64,000 nucleotides of DNA from an uncultured Tropicimonas sp. (lineage in GTDB: Bacteria; Pseudomonadota; Alphaproteobacteria; Rhodobacterales; Rhodobacteraceae), in assembly GCA_947495685.1 (NCBI GenBank), contig CANLZY010000019.1, forward strand, positions 55,189 to 119,188, given 5' to 3'. Below are positions 1 to 8,617 of the stretch, in pieces; positions within the stretch are counted from its first letter, which is position 1; each line of letters opens with the position of its first letter. The notes below the pieces were generated by a model that was given only the letters and a program-made list of their open reading frames with translations, did no database searches and was not told the origin of the DNA. The translations under genes were made by a program, and so were the position numbers.

Positions 1-239
1 GTGTCGTCAAAGATATGGGTCCGGACTCCGACGCCGCTCAGGACCTCCGCCGCACGGCTCACCTCGGCGTGAGCGGCCCGGGCCACCTCCGTTCGGTCCA
101 GATGCCCGGCATCCCGTTGAAAAGCGTTGTCCTCGGCGGTCTCGCTGTTCGAGGTGAAATGCTGCGGCCGGATCATGATCACGCCCGCCGGTGCCTGCAC
201 GCTGCGCCGGGCCAGCGGTTTGGCGATCAGCAGCGTCAT
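1..239 (-). CDS. ctlX: Citrulline utilization hydrolase CtlX, N-terminal part only
   Basis: Start of a minus-strand gene cut by the window edge; 79 codons are visible from ATG at 239. The protein begins MTLLIAKPLARRSVQAPAGV and continues with the block VIMIRPQHFTSNSETAEDNA. That block is characteristic of the CtlX branch of the amidinotransferase/arginine-deiminase fold, a cytoplasmic hydrolase acting on citrulline or related guanidino/ureido compounds. The start overlaps the stop of the upstream ornithine-cyclodeaminase-family gene as ATGA, so the two are translationally coupled. The pairing suggests a citrulline to ornithine to proline route. The catalytic Cys and His lie outside the window, so activity cannot be judged. 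The family call rests on the N-terminal block alone. Confidence 0.8.
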   Translation of the reverse strand, partial: MTLLIAKPLARRSVQAPAGVIMIRPQHFTSNSETAEDNAFQRDAGHLDRTEVARAAHAEVSRAAEVLSGVGVRTHIFDD

Positions 240-1294
240 CGCTCTGCGCCAGCCCGCAGTATCATGCCGAACAGGTCGCGCGGCTCGTCCGGATCGGCGA
301 TCATGTCGAGGGTCTGGAACCGGCCGGTGCGTTCCAACTGGTCGCGCAGATAGCGCAGCGCCGAGAAATCCTCGATGGCAAAGCCGACGGAGTCGAACAG
401 CGTCACCTGCCGGGCCGAGGTCCGGCCGGACGCACTCCCGGTGATGACCTCCCACAGCTCCGTGACAGGGTGATCGGGGTCCAGCTGCTGGATTTCGCCC
501 TCGATGCGGGTCTGGGGCGGAAACTCCACGAAGATGTCGGAGCGCAACAGGATATCGCGGTGCAACTCGGTCTTGCCCGGGCAGTCGCCGCCGATCGCGT
601 TGATGTGCACACCGCTGCCGACCATGTTGTCGGTCAGGATCGTCGCGCATTGCTTGTCCGCCGTGACGGTCGTGATGATATCGGCGCCCTCGACGGCCTC
701 CTCCGCCGACGCGCATTGCACGATCTCGAACCCGCGCCCGGCCAGATTGGTTGCACATTTGCGGGTGGCGACCGGATCGATGTCGTACAGGCGCAATGTC
801 CTGATACCCAGGATCGTCCCGAAGGCAAGCGCCTGGAACTCCGACTGGGCACCATTGCCGATGATCGCCATCGTCTGTGATCCGGCGGGGGCCAGATGCC
901 GCGCGGCCACGGCCGACATCGCCGCCGTGCGAAGGGCCGTCAGGATCGTCATTTCGGAAATCAGCACCGGATAGCCCGAATTCACATCCGCCAGCACCCC
1001 AAAGGCAGTGACCGTCTGCAGACCCTCCTTCATGTTCTTGGGGTGGCCGTTGACGTATTTGAACGCATATTCCGTGCCATCAGATGTCGGCATCAGTTCG
1101 ATCACCCCGTCCGGCGAATGCGCGGCGATACGCGGCGTCTTGTCGAACAGCTCCCAGCGGGCGAAATCCGTTTCGATATACCCTGCGATCCCGGCCAGGA
1201 CGGTCTCCACCCCGATATCGAGCACGATATTCATCATGTCGTCGACCGAGACAAACGGGACAAGGTTGAGGGTCTGCGCGGAATCGAAGGACAT
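236..1294 (-). CDS. Ornithine cyclodeaminase family protein
   Basis: A 352-residue protein of the Ocd/mu-crystallin family. Ornithine cyclodeaminase converts L-ornithine to L-proline and ammonia using bound NAD. Visible features are the substrate-side stretch around PVLISEMTILTALRTAAMSA, the Rossmann glycine-rich segment IIGNGAQSEFQALAFG, and the YDID acid ending beta-strand 2. Length is normal. ATG 1294 is preferred over an in-frame ATG 31 codons upstream because the upstream residues are not family-like and GAAAGG lies just before 1294. The gene overlaps ctlX by 4 bp and diverges from an Lrp/AsnC regulator. Paralogues reduce other imines (alanine dehydrogenase, ketimine reductase), but the ctlX neighbour favours ornithine. 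Confidence 0.88.
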   Translation of the reverse strand: MSFDSAQTLNLVPFVSVDDMMNIVLDIGVETVLAGIAGYIETDFARWELFDKTPRIAAHSPDGVIELMPTSDGTEYAFKYVNGHPKNMKEGLQTVTAFGVLADVNSGYPVLISEMTILTALRTAAMSAVAARHLAPAGSQTMAIIGNGAQSEFQALAFGTILGIRTLRLYDIDPVATRKCATNLAGRGFEIVQCASAEEAVEGADIITTVTADKQCATILTDNMVGSGVHINAIGGDCPGKTELHRDILLRSDIFVEFPPQTRIEGEIQQLDPDHPVTELWEVITGSASGRTSARQVTLFDSVGFAIEDFSALRYLRDQLERTGRFQTLDMIADPDEPRDLFGMILRAGAER

Positions 1295-1384
1295 GCACGG
1301 GGCCTTTCGCTGGAGGTCAGAGCCGCTCAAGGGACGGCGAAGCCTCAATCTACCCCGCAAGGCGTCTTGCCAAAATGGCAGAAC

Positions 1385-1413
1385 CATATAAAATCTGGTA
1401 CCAATATTGACAA
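1385..1413 (-). promoter_or_regulatory. Predicted sigma-70 promoter of the ornithine cyclodeaminase operon
   Basis: Read on the minus strand, a -35 TTGTCA (1413-1408) and a -10 TATATG (1390-1385) are separated by exactly 17 bp. They match the consensus 5/6 and 4/6. The -35 box lies inside the first of two palindromes that probably bind the divergent Lrp/AsnC regulator. Prediction from sequence only. Confidence 0.5.
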
Positions 1414-1437
1414 TATGTCAGATCAAATTGACAATAT
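1404..1437. promoter_or_regulatory. Two palindromic operator half-sites between ocd and the Lrp/AsnC gene
   Basis: ATATTG-A-CAATAT (1404-1416) is a perfect 6-1-6 palindrome. AAATTG-A-CAATAT (1425-1437) repeats it with 5 of 6 pairs. The centres are 21 bp apart, two helical turns, so both face the same side of the DNA. This is the arrangement expected for an Lrp-family octamer. The first site covers the predicted ocd -35 box, and both sit just before the regulator gene, consistent with autoregulation plus control of ctlX-ocd. Confidence 0.6.
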
Positions 1438-1448
1438 GGCAGGTTCAG

Positions 1449-1895
1449 ATGGCAAACCCGATCGACACCAAACACATTCTGGACCCGTTGGACCGCGAAC
1501 TGGTCGGGATCTTGCGTAAGGACGGTCGGGCGCCGCTGTCGAAACTGGCCGAGATCCTAGGCGTGTCGCGGGGCACGGTGCAGAACCGGCTCGACCGGAT
1601 GCTGGCCTCGGGCGCATTGCTGGGGTTCACGGTGCGGGTTCGGGAAGATTACGACACCGACAGCATTCGCGCCGTGATGATGATCGAGGTTGTCGGCAAG
1701 TCCACCTCCGAGGTCGTCCGTCGCCTGCGTGGCTTTCCAGAATTGCAGAAACTGCACACGACAAACGGCAACTGGGACCTCGTGGCCGAGATCCAGACCG
1801 CATCCCTGGCGGATTTCGACCGCATCCTGCGCGAGGTCCGGGCCACCGACGGCGTGTTGAACAGCGAAACCAGCCTGCTGTTGACCAGCGTCTGA
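1449..1895 (+). CDS. Lrp/AsnC family transcriptional regulator
   Basis: A 148-residue protein with an N-terminal winged helix (about residues 10-60; helix-turn-helix around LSKLAEILGVSRGTVQNRLD) and a C-terminal RAM/AsnC ligand domain ending in the usual ETSLLLTSV strand. An in-frame ATG at 1407 would add 14 atypical residues that overlap the operator palindromes, so 1449 was chosen; the ribosome site there is weak (GGCAGG). Divergent from the ocd-ctlX genes, it is the obvious candidate for their amino-acid-responsive regulator (ornithine, arginine or citrulline as effector). The effector is inferred from context only. Confidence 0.9.
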   Translation: MANPIDTKHILDPLDRELVGILRKDGRAPLSKLAEILGVSRGTVQNRLDRMLASGALLGFTVRVREDYDTDSIRAVMMIEVVGKSTSEVVRRLRGFPELQKLHTTNGNWDLVAEIQTASLADFDRILREVRATDGVLNSETSLLLTSV

Positions 1896-1973
1896 CCTGC
1901 GGGACTGCAACAATCGCCTGTCGCGGCATTTCCCTCTCCCTGCCGCTTTCTGTCCGCATTACGCAGAGACAGT

Positions 1974-1989
1974 GGTGTTAACCAACACC
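1974..1989. promoter_or_regulatory. Perfect inverted repeat before the 2006 gene
   Basis: GGTGTT-AACC-AACACC is a perfect 6-4-6 inverted repeat ending 16 bases before the ATG at 2006. It could be an operator or an mRNA hairpin near the ribosome site. No regulator can be assigned. Confidence 0.35.
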
Positions 1990-2005
1990 TCGAACAGGCG
2001 ACCCC

Positions 2006-2857
2006 ATGCCCCTGCCCCGTCAAATCACTGCGTCCCTGCTGTATGAACGCCCCGCGCCGCTGGAAGCGGAGGCGCTGCGCCTTGCGCTCAACGGGTCACT
2101 CGAACACACCGGAATGCGGTTCGAGCTCGGCGAGTATCGGCTCAACCCGATGTTGCGGGCCGAGGGGATACACATCGTGCTGCGTCAGCGCGCCCTGCCA
2201 ATGCCGACCACCCGGCTGGCACCGGCGCTCAGGTCCGGGTTGTCGGCGATGTTGGGGGACGACATCGAGGGGCTGGTCGCCCGCCACCGTGCCGCCGTGA
2301 CATTGACCATCGGTCTGGGCGATGATCCCGACAGCGCGGCGCCGGCGCTGGATCGACGCGCCCACCATGACTTCATCGACCGGCTGCTTCTGGCGGGCCA
2401 TCTGGCGACGACCCATCTGGCGCGCACCACCGATCCGCTTGCGATCCACTGGGGCCAGTCCGACCAGTTGTTCCCGCGTGACCGGTTCTGCGCGATGGGC
2501 GAGATGCGGTTCCCCTTGCCGCTGTACCTGCACCCGATGCCCGGGCTCCGGCAGGATGGCGACGCGCGCCTGCTGGAACTGGACATCAAGGGGGCCGAGC
2601 ACCTTATCGATTGCCCGCTGCGAACCGAGGCCGCGCCGGTCGCCTTCGACTGGATGATGGCGCGGGTCTATGCCTTTGTGGCCCATATTCGCAGCCGGCC
2701 CGGCCTGCCCGCCCACGGCAGCGCCTTCAGCCTGACCGGGGAGGAACGTATCGTCGTGACCCTCGACCCGGACGGGGCGCTGGTACTGCGCGTGGACGGT
2801 CCTCGCAGGCAGTCCCCAGCCCCCACGCGGGGGCGCATGTTCGGCAAGGCCGCCTGA
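2006..2857 (+). CDS. Conserved hypothetical protein, possibly DUF4261-like
   Basis: A 283-residue soluble protein without signal peptide or membrane segment. A central stretch reading LAIHWGQSDQLFP resembles the core of DUF4261 proteins, whose function is unknown, but the match is by eye and weak. The N-terminus (ITASLLYERPAPLEAEALR) looks like an alpha/beta domain, and the C-terminal 35 residues are proline/arginine-rich. It stands alone between the Lrp gene and a convergent DUF3445 gene whose stop is 1 bp away. Codon use matches the neighbours, so it is a real gene, but no role can be given. Confidence 0.7.
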   Translation: MPLPRQITASLLYERPAPLEAEALRLALNGSLEHTGMRFELGEYRLNPMLRAEGIHIVLRQRALPMPTTRLAPALRSGLSAMLGDDIEGLVARHRAAVTLTIGLGDDPDSAAPALDRRAHHDFIDRLLLAGHLATTHLARTTDPLAIHWGQSDQLFPRDRFCAMGEMRFPLPLYLHPMPGLRQDGDARLLELDIKGAEHLIDCPLRTEAAPVAFDWMMARVYAFVAHIRSRPGLPAHGSAFSLTGEERIVVTLDPDGALVLRVDGPRRQSPAPTRGRMFGKAA

Positions 2858-2858
2858 C

Positions 2859-3653
2859 CTAAGCCACCAGCGCCGCGACGTCGTCGGCGCTCAGATCCTG
2901 CCGCCGCATCAGTATCGTGTGGATCGAGAACGCCACCGCGCCGGTCCCGGGCAGCCGCACCAGGCACTGCCGTTCTGACCTGAAGTAGGGCGCATCAGGC
3001 CCGCCCACTGGGCGTGGGTCATGCTCCGGGCGCGGTTGGAACAACGCCGGTGCATCGTAAAACAGCGCGTTGCACCGTTGCAGCGGCCGCCCCGGCTGAA
3101 TGCCATCCAGCAGGCGCTGGACCCGACGGGCCAGATCCCCCGCATAGACATCGACCGGAACATGGATCGCCAGCATCGGCCGACCGATCTTTTCCGCCAG
3201 CGTCCAGCTTGCCGGAAAGCACAGCAGTGCCGCGGCCAACAGATGTTCGTCGCCGCCGTCCGGTTTCTGCAGCAGGCACAGATCCTCCTGTACCAGCCGT
3301 CCGAGCGTCATCAACGGGTTGCCTCGGTCCAGATCGACGAACCGCCCGTCGGGGCACAGCATACGATCCCCCTGTCGCTTGAACCCGTCGGCGTCGCGCA
3401 ACTGGTCGAGCACCAGGTCGAACAATTCTTGCGCCGAGGCCTCCGCCCCGGGCGGCAGCGCGTGAACCCGGTCCGGGCACGTACCCAGCAGGCGCTCCTT
3501 TTCGGCCATTTGAGCCGCGTAGCTGTCCAGTTGCCATAGCCAGTCAGCCATCTCGATCGGCGCGATGCCCGGCAATCTGTGTGCGCGCGGCAGCCGCCAG
3601 GGCGGATTGGGCACGTGACGAGTCAGGATCGGGGTATGGACAGCTTCGGGCAT
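2859..3653 (-). CDS. Heme-dependent oxidative N-demethylase family protein (DUF3445)
   Basis: About 264 residues. Family members bind haem through a PAS-like fold and take part in dimethylamine oxidation. Supporting segments are the N-terminal PPWRLPRAHRLPGIAPIEMADW, a central block with LVQEDLCLLQK and CFPASWTLAEKIGRPMLAIH, and a C-terminal RSERQCLVRLPGTGAVAFSIHT. This order is typical of DUF3445. The start is uncertain: ATG 3653 gives a family-like N-terminus but has no ribosome site, whereas ATG 3737 has GGAAAGG well placed but adds 28 arginine-rich residues. Partner subunits of dimethylamine mono-oxygenase are not adjacent, so the substrate here is unknown. Confidence 0.78.
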   Translation of the reverse strand: MPEAVHTPILTRHVPNPPWRLPRAHRLPGIAPIEMADWLWQLDSYAAQMAEKERLLGTCPDRVHALPPGAEASAQELFDLVLDQLRDADGFKRQGDRMLCPDGRFVDLDRGNPLMTLGRLVQEDLCLLQKPDGGDEHLLAAALLCFPASWTLAEKIGRPMLAIHVPVDVYAGDLARRVQRLLDGIQPGRPLQRCNALFYDAPALFQPRPEHDPRPVGGPDAPYFRSERQCLVRLPGTGAVAFSIHTILMRRQDLSADDVAALVA

Positions 3654-3767
3654 GGGCGCATGCTGCGCCGAAATACGGGAACGAAACAGGGCGGCATGAC
3701 GCCGCCCCCGGTGGTTGGATTCCGGTCGCAGGAACATCCCTCGGACCTTTCCGACATCCGTGATTGG

Positions 3768-3784
3768 GGTGACGGCCTGTCACC
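3768..3784. promoter_or_regulatory. Inverted repeat GGTGAC-N5-GTCACC between divergent genes
   Basis: A perfect 6-5-6 inverted repeat lies between the DUF3445 gene (minus) and the hydrolase-OsmC gene (plus). Its position suits a shared operator for the divergent promoters. The cognate factor is unknown. Confidence 0.35.
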
Positions 3785-3870
3785 TTGGCGTGACCGGACT
3801 GACATAGGGGTTGGTCCCGGGCGTCGGCGGCTCCACTCTTGGACGAGCACACGATTCCAAAGGGACCGTC

Positions 3871-5079
3871 ATGGAACGCATAACATTCGCCGGCGCGGAC
3901 GGCCACATGCTGGCCGCCCGTCTGGACGCGCCCGAGGGCCCGCACCTTGCCACTGCAATCTTCGCGCATTGCTTTTCCTGCTCCAAGGATATCGCGGCCG
4001 CCCGCAGGATCGCCCAACGGCTGGCGAGCATGGGGATCGCCGTTCTGCGGTTCGATTTCACCGGGCTGGGTCACTCGCAGGGAGAGTTCGAGAACACCAC
4101 CTTTTCCTCCAACGTCGGCGACCTGACGGCAGCGGCGGCCTATCTGACCGAACGCGGCATGCCGCCAGGGCTGATGATCGGGCATTCGTTGGGCGGGGCT
4201 GCCGTATTGCGCGCCGCGGGCGAGATCGACAGCCTGAAGGCGGTGGTCACCATCGGTGCCCCGTTCGAGCCGGGTCATGTGACCCATGCCTTTGCCGATG
4301 CCCTGCCCCGGATCGAGGCGGACGGTGCGGCGGCCGTGGATCTCGGCGGGCGACCGTTCCGGATCGGGCAGGACTTCGTGAAGGATGTCCTGCAGGCGGA
4401 CCTTGCGCCCTATGTTGCCAATCTGCGCAAGGCGCTGCTGGTGCTGCATGCACCGCAAGACACCGTCGTCGGGATCGAGAATGCGACCCGGATCTTCCTT
4501 GCCGCGCGCCATCCCAAGAGCTTTGTCACGTTGGACGATGCCGATCACCTGATCTCGCGCGCGGTCGATGCCGAATACACCGCCGAGGTCATCGCGGCAT
4601 GGGCGGGCAAATACCTGGTTCTGCGTCCCCCCGCGCCCCCGCCAGGCGCCCCCGAGGGCGTGGTGCGCAGTTCGGAGGCCGATGCGGACGGGTTTCTGCA
4701 GGACATCAATGCCGGTCCGTATCATCACACCCTGGCGGACGAACCGCTTGCCTATGGCGGCACCGATCGAGGCATGTCGCCCTACGGTTTCCTGGCCGCC
4801 GCGCTCGCGGCCTGCACCTCGATGACAATCCGGATGTACGCGCGGCGCAAGGGCTGGCCGCTGGTCCATGTTCAGGTGGACGTGACACACAACAAGGTGC
4901 ACGCACAAGACAGCGATCTGACCGGCCCCAACCGCATCGACCAGTTTCACCGGATCGTGCACCTGGAGGGTGCGCTTGACGACAGCCAACGCACCCGATT
5001 GCTGGAAATCGCTGACCGTTGCCCGGTGCACAAGACACTGGAAGCAAGCGCGCAGGTAAAGACCGAACTGGCGACCTGA
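3871..5079 (+). CDS. Bifunctional alpha/beta hydrolase / OsmC family protein
   Basis: A 402-residue fusion. Residues 1-250 are an alpha/beta hydrolase with nucleophile elbow GHSLGG and a late Asp/His region (HAPQDTVVGI, DDADHLIS). Residues about 265-402 are an OsmC/Ohr-like domain with the helix GFLAAALAACTSMTIRMYARRKG, containing one of the redox cysteines, and a second Cys in IADRCPVHKTLE. OsmC domains reduce organic hydroperoxides with paired cysteines; the fused hydrolase may act on an ester or peroxide precursor. ATG 3871 is chosen over an upstream in-frame start because AAAGGGA precedes it. This fusion is known in many proteobacteria. Cytoplasmic, apparently monocistronic. Confidence 0.92.
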   Translation: MERITFAGADGHMLAARLDAPEGPHLATAIFAHCFSCSKDIAAARRIAQRLASMGIAVLRFDFTGLGHSQGEFENTTFSSNVGDLTAAAAYLTERGMPPGLMIGHSLGGAAVLRAAGEIDSLKAVVTIGAPFEPGHVTHAFADALPRIEADGAAAVDLGGRPFRIGQDFVKDVLQADLAPYVANLRKALLVLHAPQDTVVGIENATRIFLAARHPKSFVTLDDADHLISRAVDAEYTAEVIAAWAGKYLVLRPPAPPPGAPEGVVRSSEADADGFLQDINAGPYHHTLADEPLAYGGTDRGMSPYGFLAAALAACTSMTIRMYARRKGWPLVHVQVDVTHNKVHAQDSDLTGPNRIDQFHRIVHLEGALDDSQRTRLLEIADRCPVHKTLEASAQVKTELAT

Positions 5080-5220
5080 CCACGGCGAACCCTGCATCTC
5101 CGACCGGCCCGGCACACCTGCGACGGCGTAGCCATGCCGAGCCGCCCCGGGCCCGGTTGCATCGGCTGGACATCCCGGTCAAGCAGCGCCAGTGTTCGCC
5201 AAACCAGTCAGGAGACCCCG

Positions 5221-6162
5221 ATGGCCCCGCAAAAGATCATCATTGACACCGATCCCGGACAGGATGACGCCATTGCGATCCTTCTGGCGCTTGCCAGCCC
5301 CGAGGAGCTGGAGGTTCTGGCCATAACCACGGTTGCAGGCAACGTGCCGCTGGACAAGACCTCGCGCAATGCCCGGGTGATCTGTGAACTGGCCGGCAAG
5401 ACCGACATCCCCGTGCACGAAGGCTGCGACCGGCCGATGCAGCGCACGCTGGTCACGGCGGAATACGTGCACGGCAAGACCGGACTCGACGGCGCCGACC
5501 TGCCCGAGCCAAAGATGCCGGTGGCCAGCCTGTCGGCGGTCGAGGCGATCATCCACCACATCCGCCGCGAACCGCCGGGCAGCGTGACCCTGTGTCCGCT
5601 GGGTCCGCTGACCAACATCGCCACCGCATTCTCACAGGCCCCCGACATCGTCGAACGGCTGGCGGGAATCGTGTTGATGGGGGGCGCCTATTTCGAGGTT
5701 GGCAACACCACGCCCGCCGCCGAATTCAACATCTACGTCGACCCAGAAGCCGCTGAAATCGTGATTAAATCTGGCATCGACATTACCATCCTTTCGCTGG
5801 ATGTCACTCACAAGGCGCTGATCACCCAGCCCTGGCTCGATCGGATCGTCGCGCTGGACACGCCGGTGACACGGGTGGCAACAGGGTGGTTGAACTTCTA
5901 CGAACGCTACGATGTCGAGAAATACGGTGGCGCGGGTGGACCGTTGCACGACCCTTGCGTGATCGCCTACCTGCTGCGGCCTGACCTGTTCTCGGGGCGC
6001 CGGATCAACGTGGAAATCGAGACCCAAAGCGATCTGACCCGGGGCATGACAGTGGCCGACTGGTGGGGCGTGACCGACCGTCCCCCCAACGCTCTGTTCA
6101 TCGGCGACGTCGATTCCGACGGGTTCTTTGACCTTCTGGCCGAACGGCTGGCGCGGCTGTGA
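5221..6162 (+). CDS. Nucleoside hydrolase (IunH family)
   Basis: A 313-residue inosine/uridine-preferring nucleoside hydrolase that splits ribonucleosides into base and ribose for salvage. The calcium-binding signature DTDPGQDDA is at residues 9-17. The substrate loop block MGGAYFEVGNTTPAAEFNIY and the C-terminal catalytic His-Asp in GGPLHDPCVIAY are all present, so the enzyme should be active. ATG 5221 has a strong CAGGAGA site; an upstream in-frame start is not used. The stop overlaps the next gene (GrpB-like) by 4 bases, starting a three-gene overlapping run. Preference between purine and pyrimidine nucleosides cannot be read from these motifs. Confidence 0.93.
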   Translation: MAPQKIIIDTDPGQDDAIAILLALASPEELEVLAITTVAGNVPLDKTSRNARVICELAGKTDIPVHEGCDRPMQRTLVTAEYVHGKTGLDGADLPEPKMPVASLSAVEAIIHHIRREPPGSVTLCPLGPLTNIATAFSQAPDIVERLAGIVLMGGAYFEVGNTTPAAEFNIYVDPEAAEIVIKSGIDITILSLDVTHKALITQPWLDRIVALDTPVTRVATGWLNFYERYDVEKYGGAGGPLHDPCVIAYLLRPDLFSGRRINVEIETQSDLTRGMTVADWWGVTDRPPNALFIGDVDSDGFFDLLAERLARL

Positions 6163-6674
6163 AAATCGACATCGCTTCCTACGACCCGACCTGGGCCGTG
6201 CTGGCCGAAGCCGAGGGCGCCCGCTGGCTCGACGCGCTTGGCGACGCCTTGGTGACGGTACATCACATCGGATCCACGGCGGTGCCGGGATTGTCTGCCA
6301 AGCCGGTTCTGGACCTGATGCCGGAGATCCGGGCCGGTCTGGATTTCGACAGCCAGCGGCACCTGGTCGAGGGTCTTGGCTACGAATGGATGGGCGAATT
6401 CGGCCTGCCCCGCCGACGCTACTGCCGGCTGTCCGACCCCGAAACCGGCACCCGGCTGGTGCAGGCGCATTGTTATACGGCAGGCGACAGCGAGATCACC
6501 CGGCATCTGGCGTTTCGCGACGCGCTGAGGGGAGATCCGATGCTGGCCGGGGCCTATGAAAATCGCAAACGCCACTGCGCTTCGGTGCATTTCAACGATC
6601 TGAAAGCCTATGGGCGCTGCAAATCCGACTGGATCGACACGGTGGAAGCCCGCGCCCTGAAGGGAATTCGATGA
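6159..6674 (+). CDS. GrpB family protein (UPF0157)
   Basis: A 171-residue GrpB/UPF0157 protein, a nucleotidyltransferase-like fold. The family core HHIGSTAVPGLSAKPVLDLM is intact at about residues 35-54, and the C-terminal basic helix YGRCKSDWIDTVEARAL is typical. The start is GTG overlapping the upstream TGA (GTGA), and its own stop overlaps the following GNAT gene (ATGA), so all three genes are probably co-translated. The family's biochemical role is not established; do not confuse it with GrpE. Confidence 0.9.
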   Translation: MKIDIASYDPTWAVLAEAEGARWLDALGDALVTVHHIGSTAVPGLSAKPVLDLMPEIRAGLDFDSQRHLVEGLGYEWMGEFGLPRRRYCRLSDPETGTRLVQAHCYTAGDSEITRHLAFRDALRGDPMLAGAYENRKRHCASVHFNDLKAYGRCKSDWIDTVEARALKGIR

Positions 6675-7120
6675 AGACCAAGCTGCATATGGCGAAACCG
6701 GACGACCTGCAGAAACTGCTTGGCATGGTCGCATCGTTTCACGCCGAAACCGGCATCGTTCAGGACGATGAAGCCCGGCGGGCGGCTGTTCTGCCGCTGT
6801 TGGAGGGCAACCCGCTGGGCGTTGTCTATATCATCGGGCCGCGCAACGCGCCGGTTGGCTACATCGCCATCAGCTTTGGCTGGGCGATCGAACTGGGCGG
6901 AATTGACGGTTTCATCGACGAATTCTGGATTCGCCCGGCAGTGCGCAACAAGGGTATGGGCGGCGAAGCGCTCGCCGCGTTGATGCCGGCGCTGCGTGAT
7001 GCCGGGGTGAAGGCGCTGCACCTGGAGGCAGATCGAAACAGCCCGGTCAGCGCGCTCTATGGCCGGCTCGGGTTCCAGCCCCGGGAGCGCTATTGCCTGA
7101 TGACAGCCGACCTCGGCTGA
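6671..7120 (+). CDS. GNAT family N-acetyltransferase
   Basis: A 149-residue acetyl-CoA-dependent transferase. Motif A is visible as WIRPAVRNKGMGGEALAALM (about residues 92-112), followed by motif B NSPVSALYGRLGFQPRERY. The N-terminal half resembles the single-domain GNATs with a FHAETGI helix. The start overlaps the GrpB-like stop (ATGA). The substrate is unknown; the operon context (nucleoside hydrolase, GrpB-like) does not define one. Confidence 0.88.
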   Translation: MKTKLHMAKPDDLQKLLGMVASFHAETGIVQDDEARRAAVLPLLEGNPLGVVYIIGPRNAPVGYIAISFGWAIELGGIDGFIDEFWIRPAVRNKGMGGEALAALMPALRDAGVKALHLEADRNSPVSALYGRLGFQPRERYCLMTADLG

Positions 7121-7174
7121 CCCACCGCTGGGCATGGCCCGAAACCGCCCTATCTCTTGATGTCAGGAACCCCG

Positions 7175-8617
7175 ATGACGTTGCATATCCCGTTCGACAA
7201 CAGCTATTCCCGCCTGCCCGACCGGTTCTTTGCCCGTCAGGCCCCGGTGCCCGTTGCGCGGCCCGAACTGCTGTTGCTGAACCGCCCGCTGGCCCGTGAC
7301 CTGGGGATCGATCCGGATGCGTTGCAATCGCCCGAAGGCGTGGCCGTGCTGGCAGGCAACGCCGTGGCGGAGGGTTCCGAGCCGCTGGCCCAAGCCTATT
7401 CCGGCCACCAGTTCGGCGGGTTTTCCCCGGTTCTGGGCGACGGACGCGCGGTGTTGCTGGGCGAGGTGATCGACACCCACGGCAACCGGCGCGACCTGCA
7501 ACTCAAGGGGTCGGGCCAGACCGCGTTCAGTCGCCCCGGCAGCGACGGGCGGTCGCCGCTGGGTCCGGTGATCCGCGAATTCATTGTCAGCGAGGCGATG
7601 TACGCGCTTGGCATCCCGACCACACGGTCGCTGGCGGCGGTCGCCACCGGTGAACGTGTTCGGCGCGAAGACCTGCTGCCGGGGGGCGTGCTGACCCGCG
7701 TTGCCTCCAGCCACATCCGCATCGGCACCTTTCAGTATTTCGCCGCCCGGCGCGACACCGAAGGTCTGCAGATCCTGACCGATCACGTCATCGCGCGGCA
7801 CTACCCCGAGGCATCCGGCGCGCTCGACCTGCTGAAGAATGTCATGGCGCGTCAAGCCCGGTTGGTCACCCGCTGGATGGGCGTCGGCTTTATCCACGGA
7901 GTGATGAACACCGACAACAGCACCATCTCGGGAGAAACCATCGACTATGGCCCTTGTGCGTTCATGGACACGTTTGACCCCGGCACGGTCTATTCCTCGA
8001 TCGACCGGCTCGGGCGCTATGCCTTTGACAAGCAGCCGGAAATCCTCGGCTGGAATCTTGCGCAACTGGCCTCGGCGTTGTTGCCGCTGATCGATCCGGA
8101 CGAAGATGCCGCCGTCGAGGCTGCGCAGGATGCGATGAACGGTTACGGCGACCTGCTGCACGCGGCCTGGATGGAGGTGTTCCGCGCCAAGATCGGTCTT
8201 GTGACCGAACAACCCGATGACGTCGGGCTGATCTCCGACCTTCTGTCCGCCATGGCCCGGGGGCAGGCCGATTTCACCAACACCTTCCGGGCGCTGGCGA
8301 ATGGAACCGCCCGGGACCAGTTCCTTGAGCCGGACGAATTTGACCAGTGGGACAGTCGCTGGCGCGCACGCCTGAACGACGAGCCCGAGGCCGCGCCCCT
8401 ATCCGAGCGCCTGACCGCCGTGAACCCCGCCATCATCCCGCGCAACCACCGCGTGGAACAGGCGATCGTGGCCGCGATGGAGGGGGACCTGTCACCTGCG
8501 ACGCGGCTGTTCGAGGCGTTGTCGCGCCCCTATGCCGACCCGACGGACGAGGTCCGCGACCTGATCCGCCCGCCGACCGCCCCCGAGCGCGTTCAGCGGA
8601 CCTTTTGCGGAACCTGA
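7175..8617 (+). CDS. selO: Protein adenylyltransferase SelO
   Basis: A 480-residue SelO/YdiU pseudokinase that transfers AMP from ATP to Ser/Thr/Tyr residues of protein substrates and is linked to redox stress. Family blocks occur in order: [92 protein letters not shown], and the catalytic [14 protein letters not shown] and [15 protein letters not shown]. It ends FCGT, so it lacks a C-terminal selenocysteine extension. ATG 7175 is preferred over an ATG 18 bases upstream because AGGAA is correctly spaced. The 3' end overlaps the convergent EamA gene by 25 bp. Confidence 0.96.
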   Translation: MTLHIPFDNSYSRLPDRFFARQAPVPVARPELLLLNRPLARDLGIDPDALQSPEGVAVLAGNAVAEGSEPLAQAYSGHQFGGFSPVLGDGRAVLLGEVIDTHGNRRDLQLKGSGQTAFSRPGSDGRSPLGPVIREFIVSEAMYALGIPTTRSLAAVATGERVRREDLLPGGVLTRVASSHIRIGTFQYFAARRDTEGLQILTDHVIARHYPEASGALDLLKNVMARQARLVTRWMGVGFIHGVMNTDNSTISGETIDYGPCAFMDTFDPGTVYSSIDRLGRYAFDKQPEILGWNLAQLASALLPLIDPDEDAAVEAAQDAMNGYGDLLHAAWMEVFRAKIGLVTEQPDDVGLISDLLSAMARGQADFTNTFRALANGTARDQFLEPDEFDQWDSRWRARLNDEPEAAPLSERLTAVNPAIIPRNHRVEQAIVAAMEGDLSPATRLFEALSRPYADPTDEVRDLIRPPTAPERVQRTFCGT

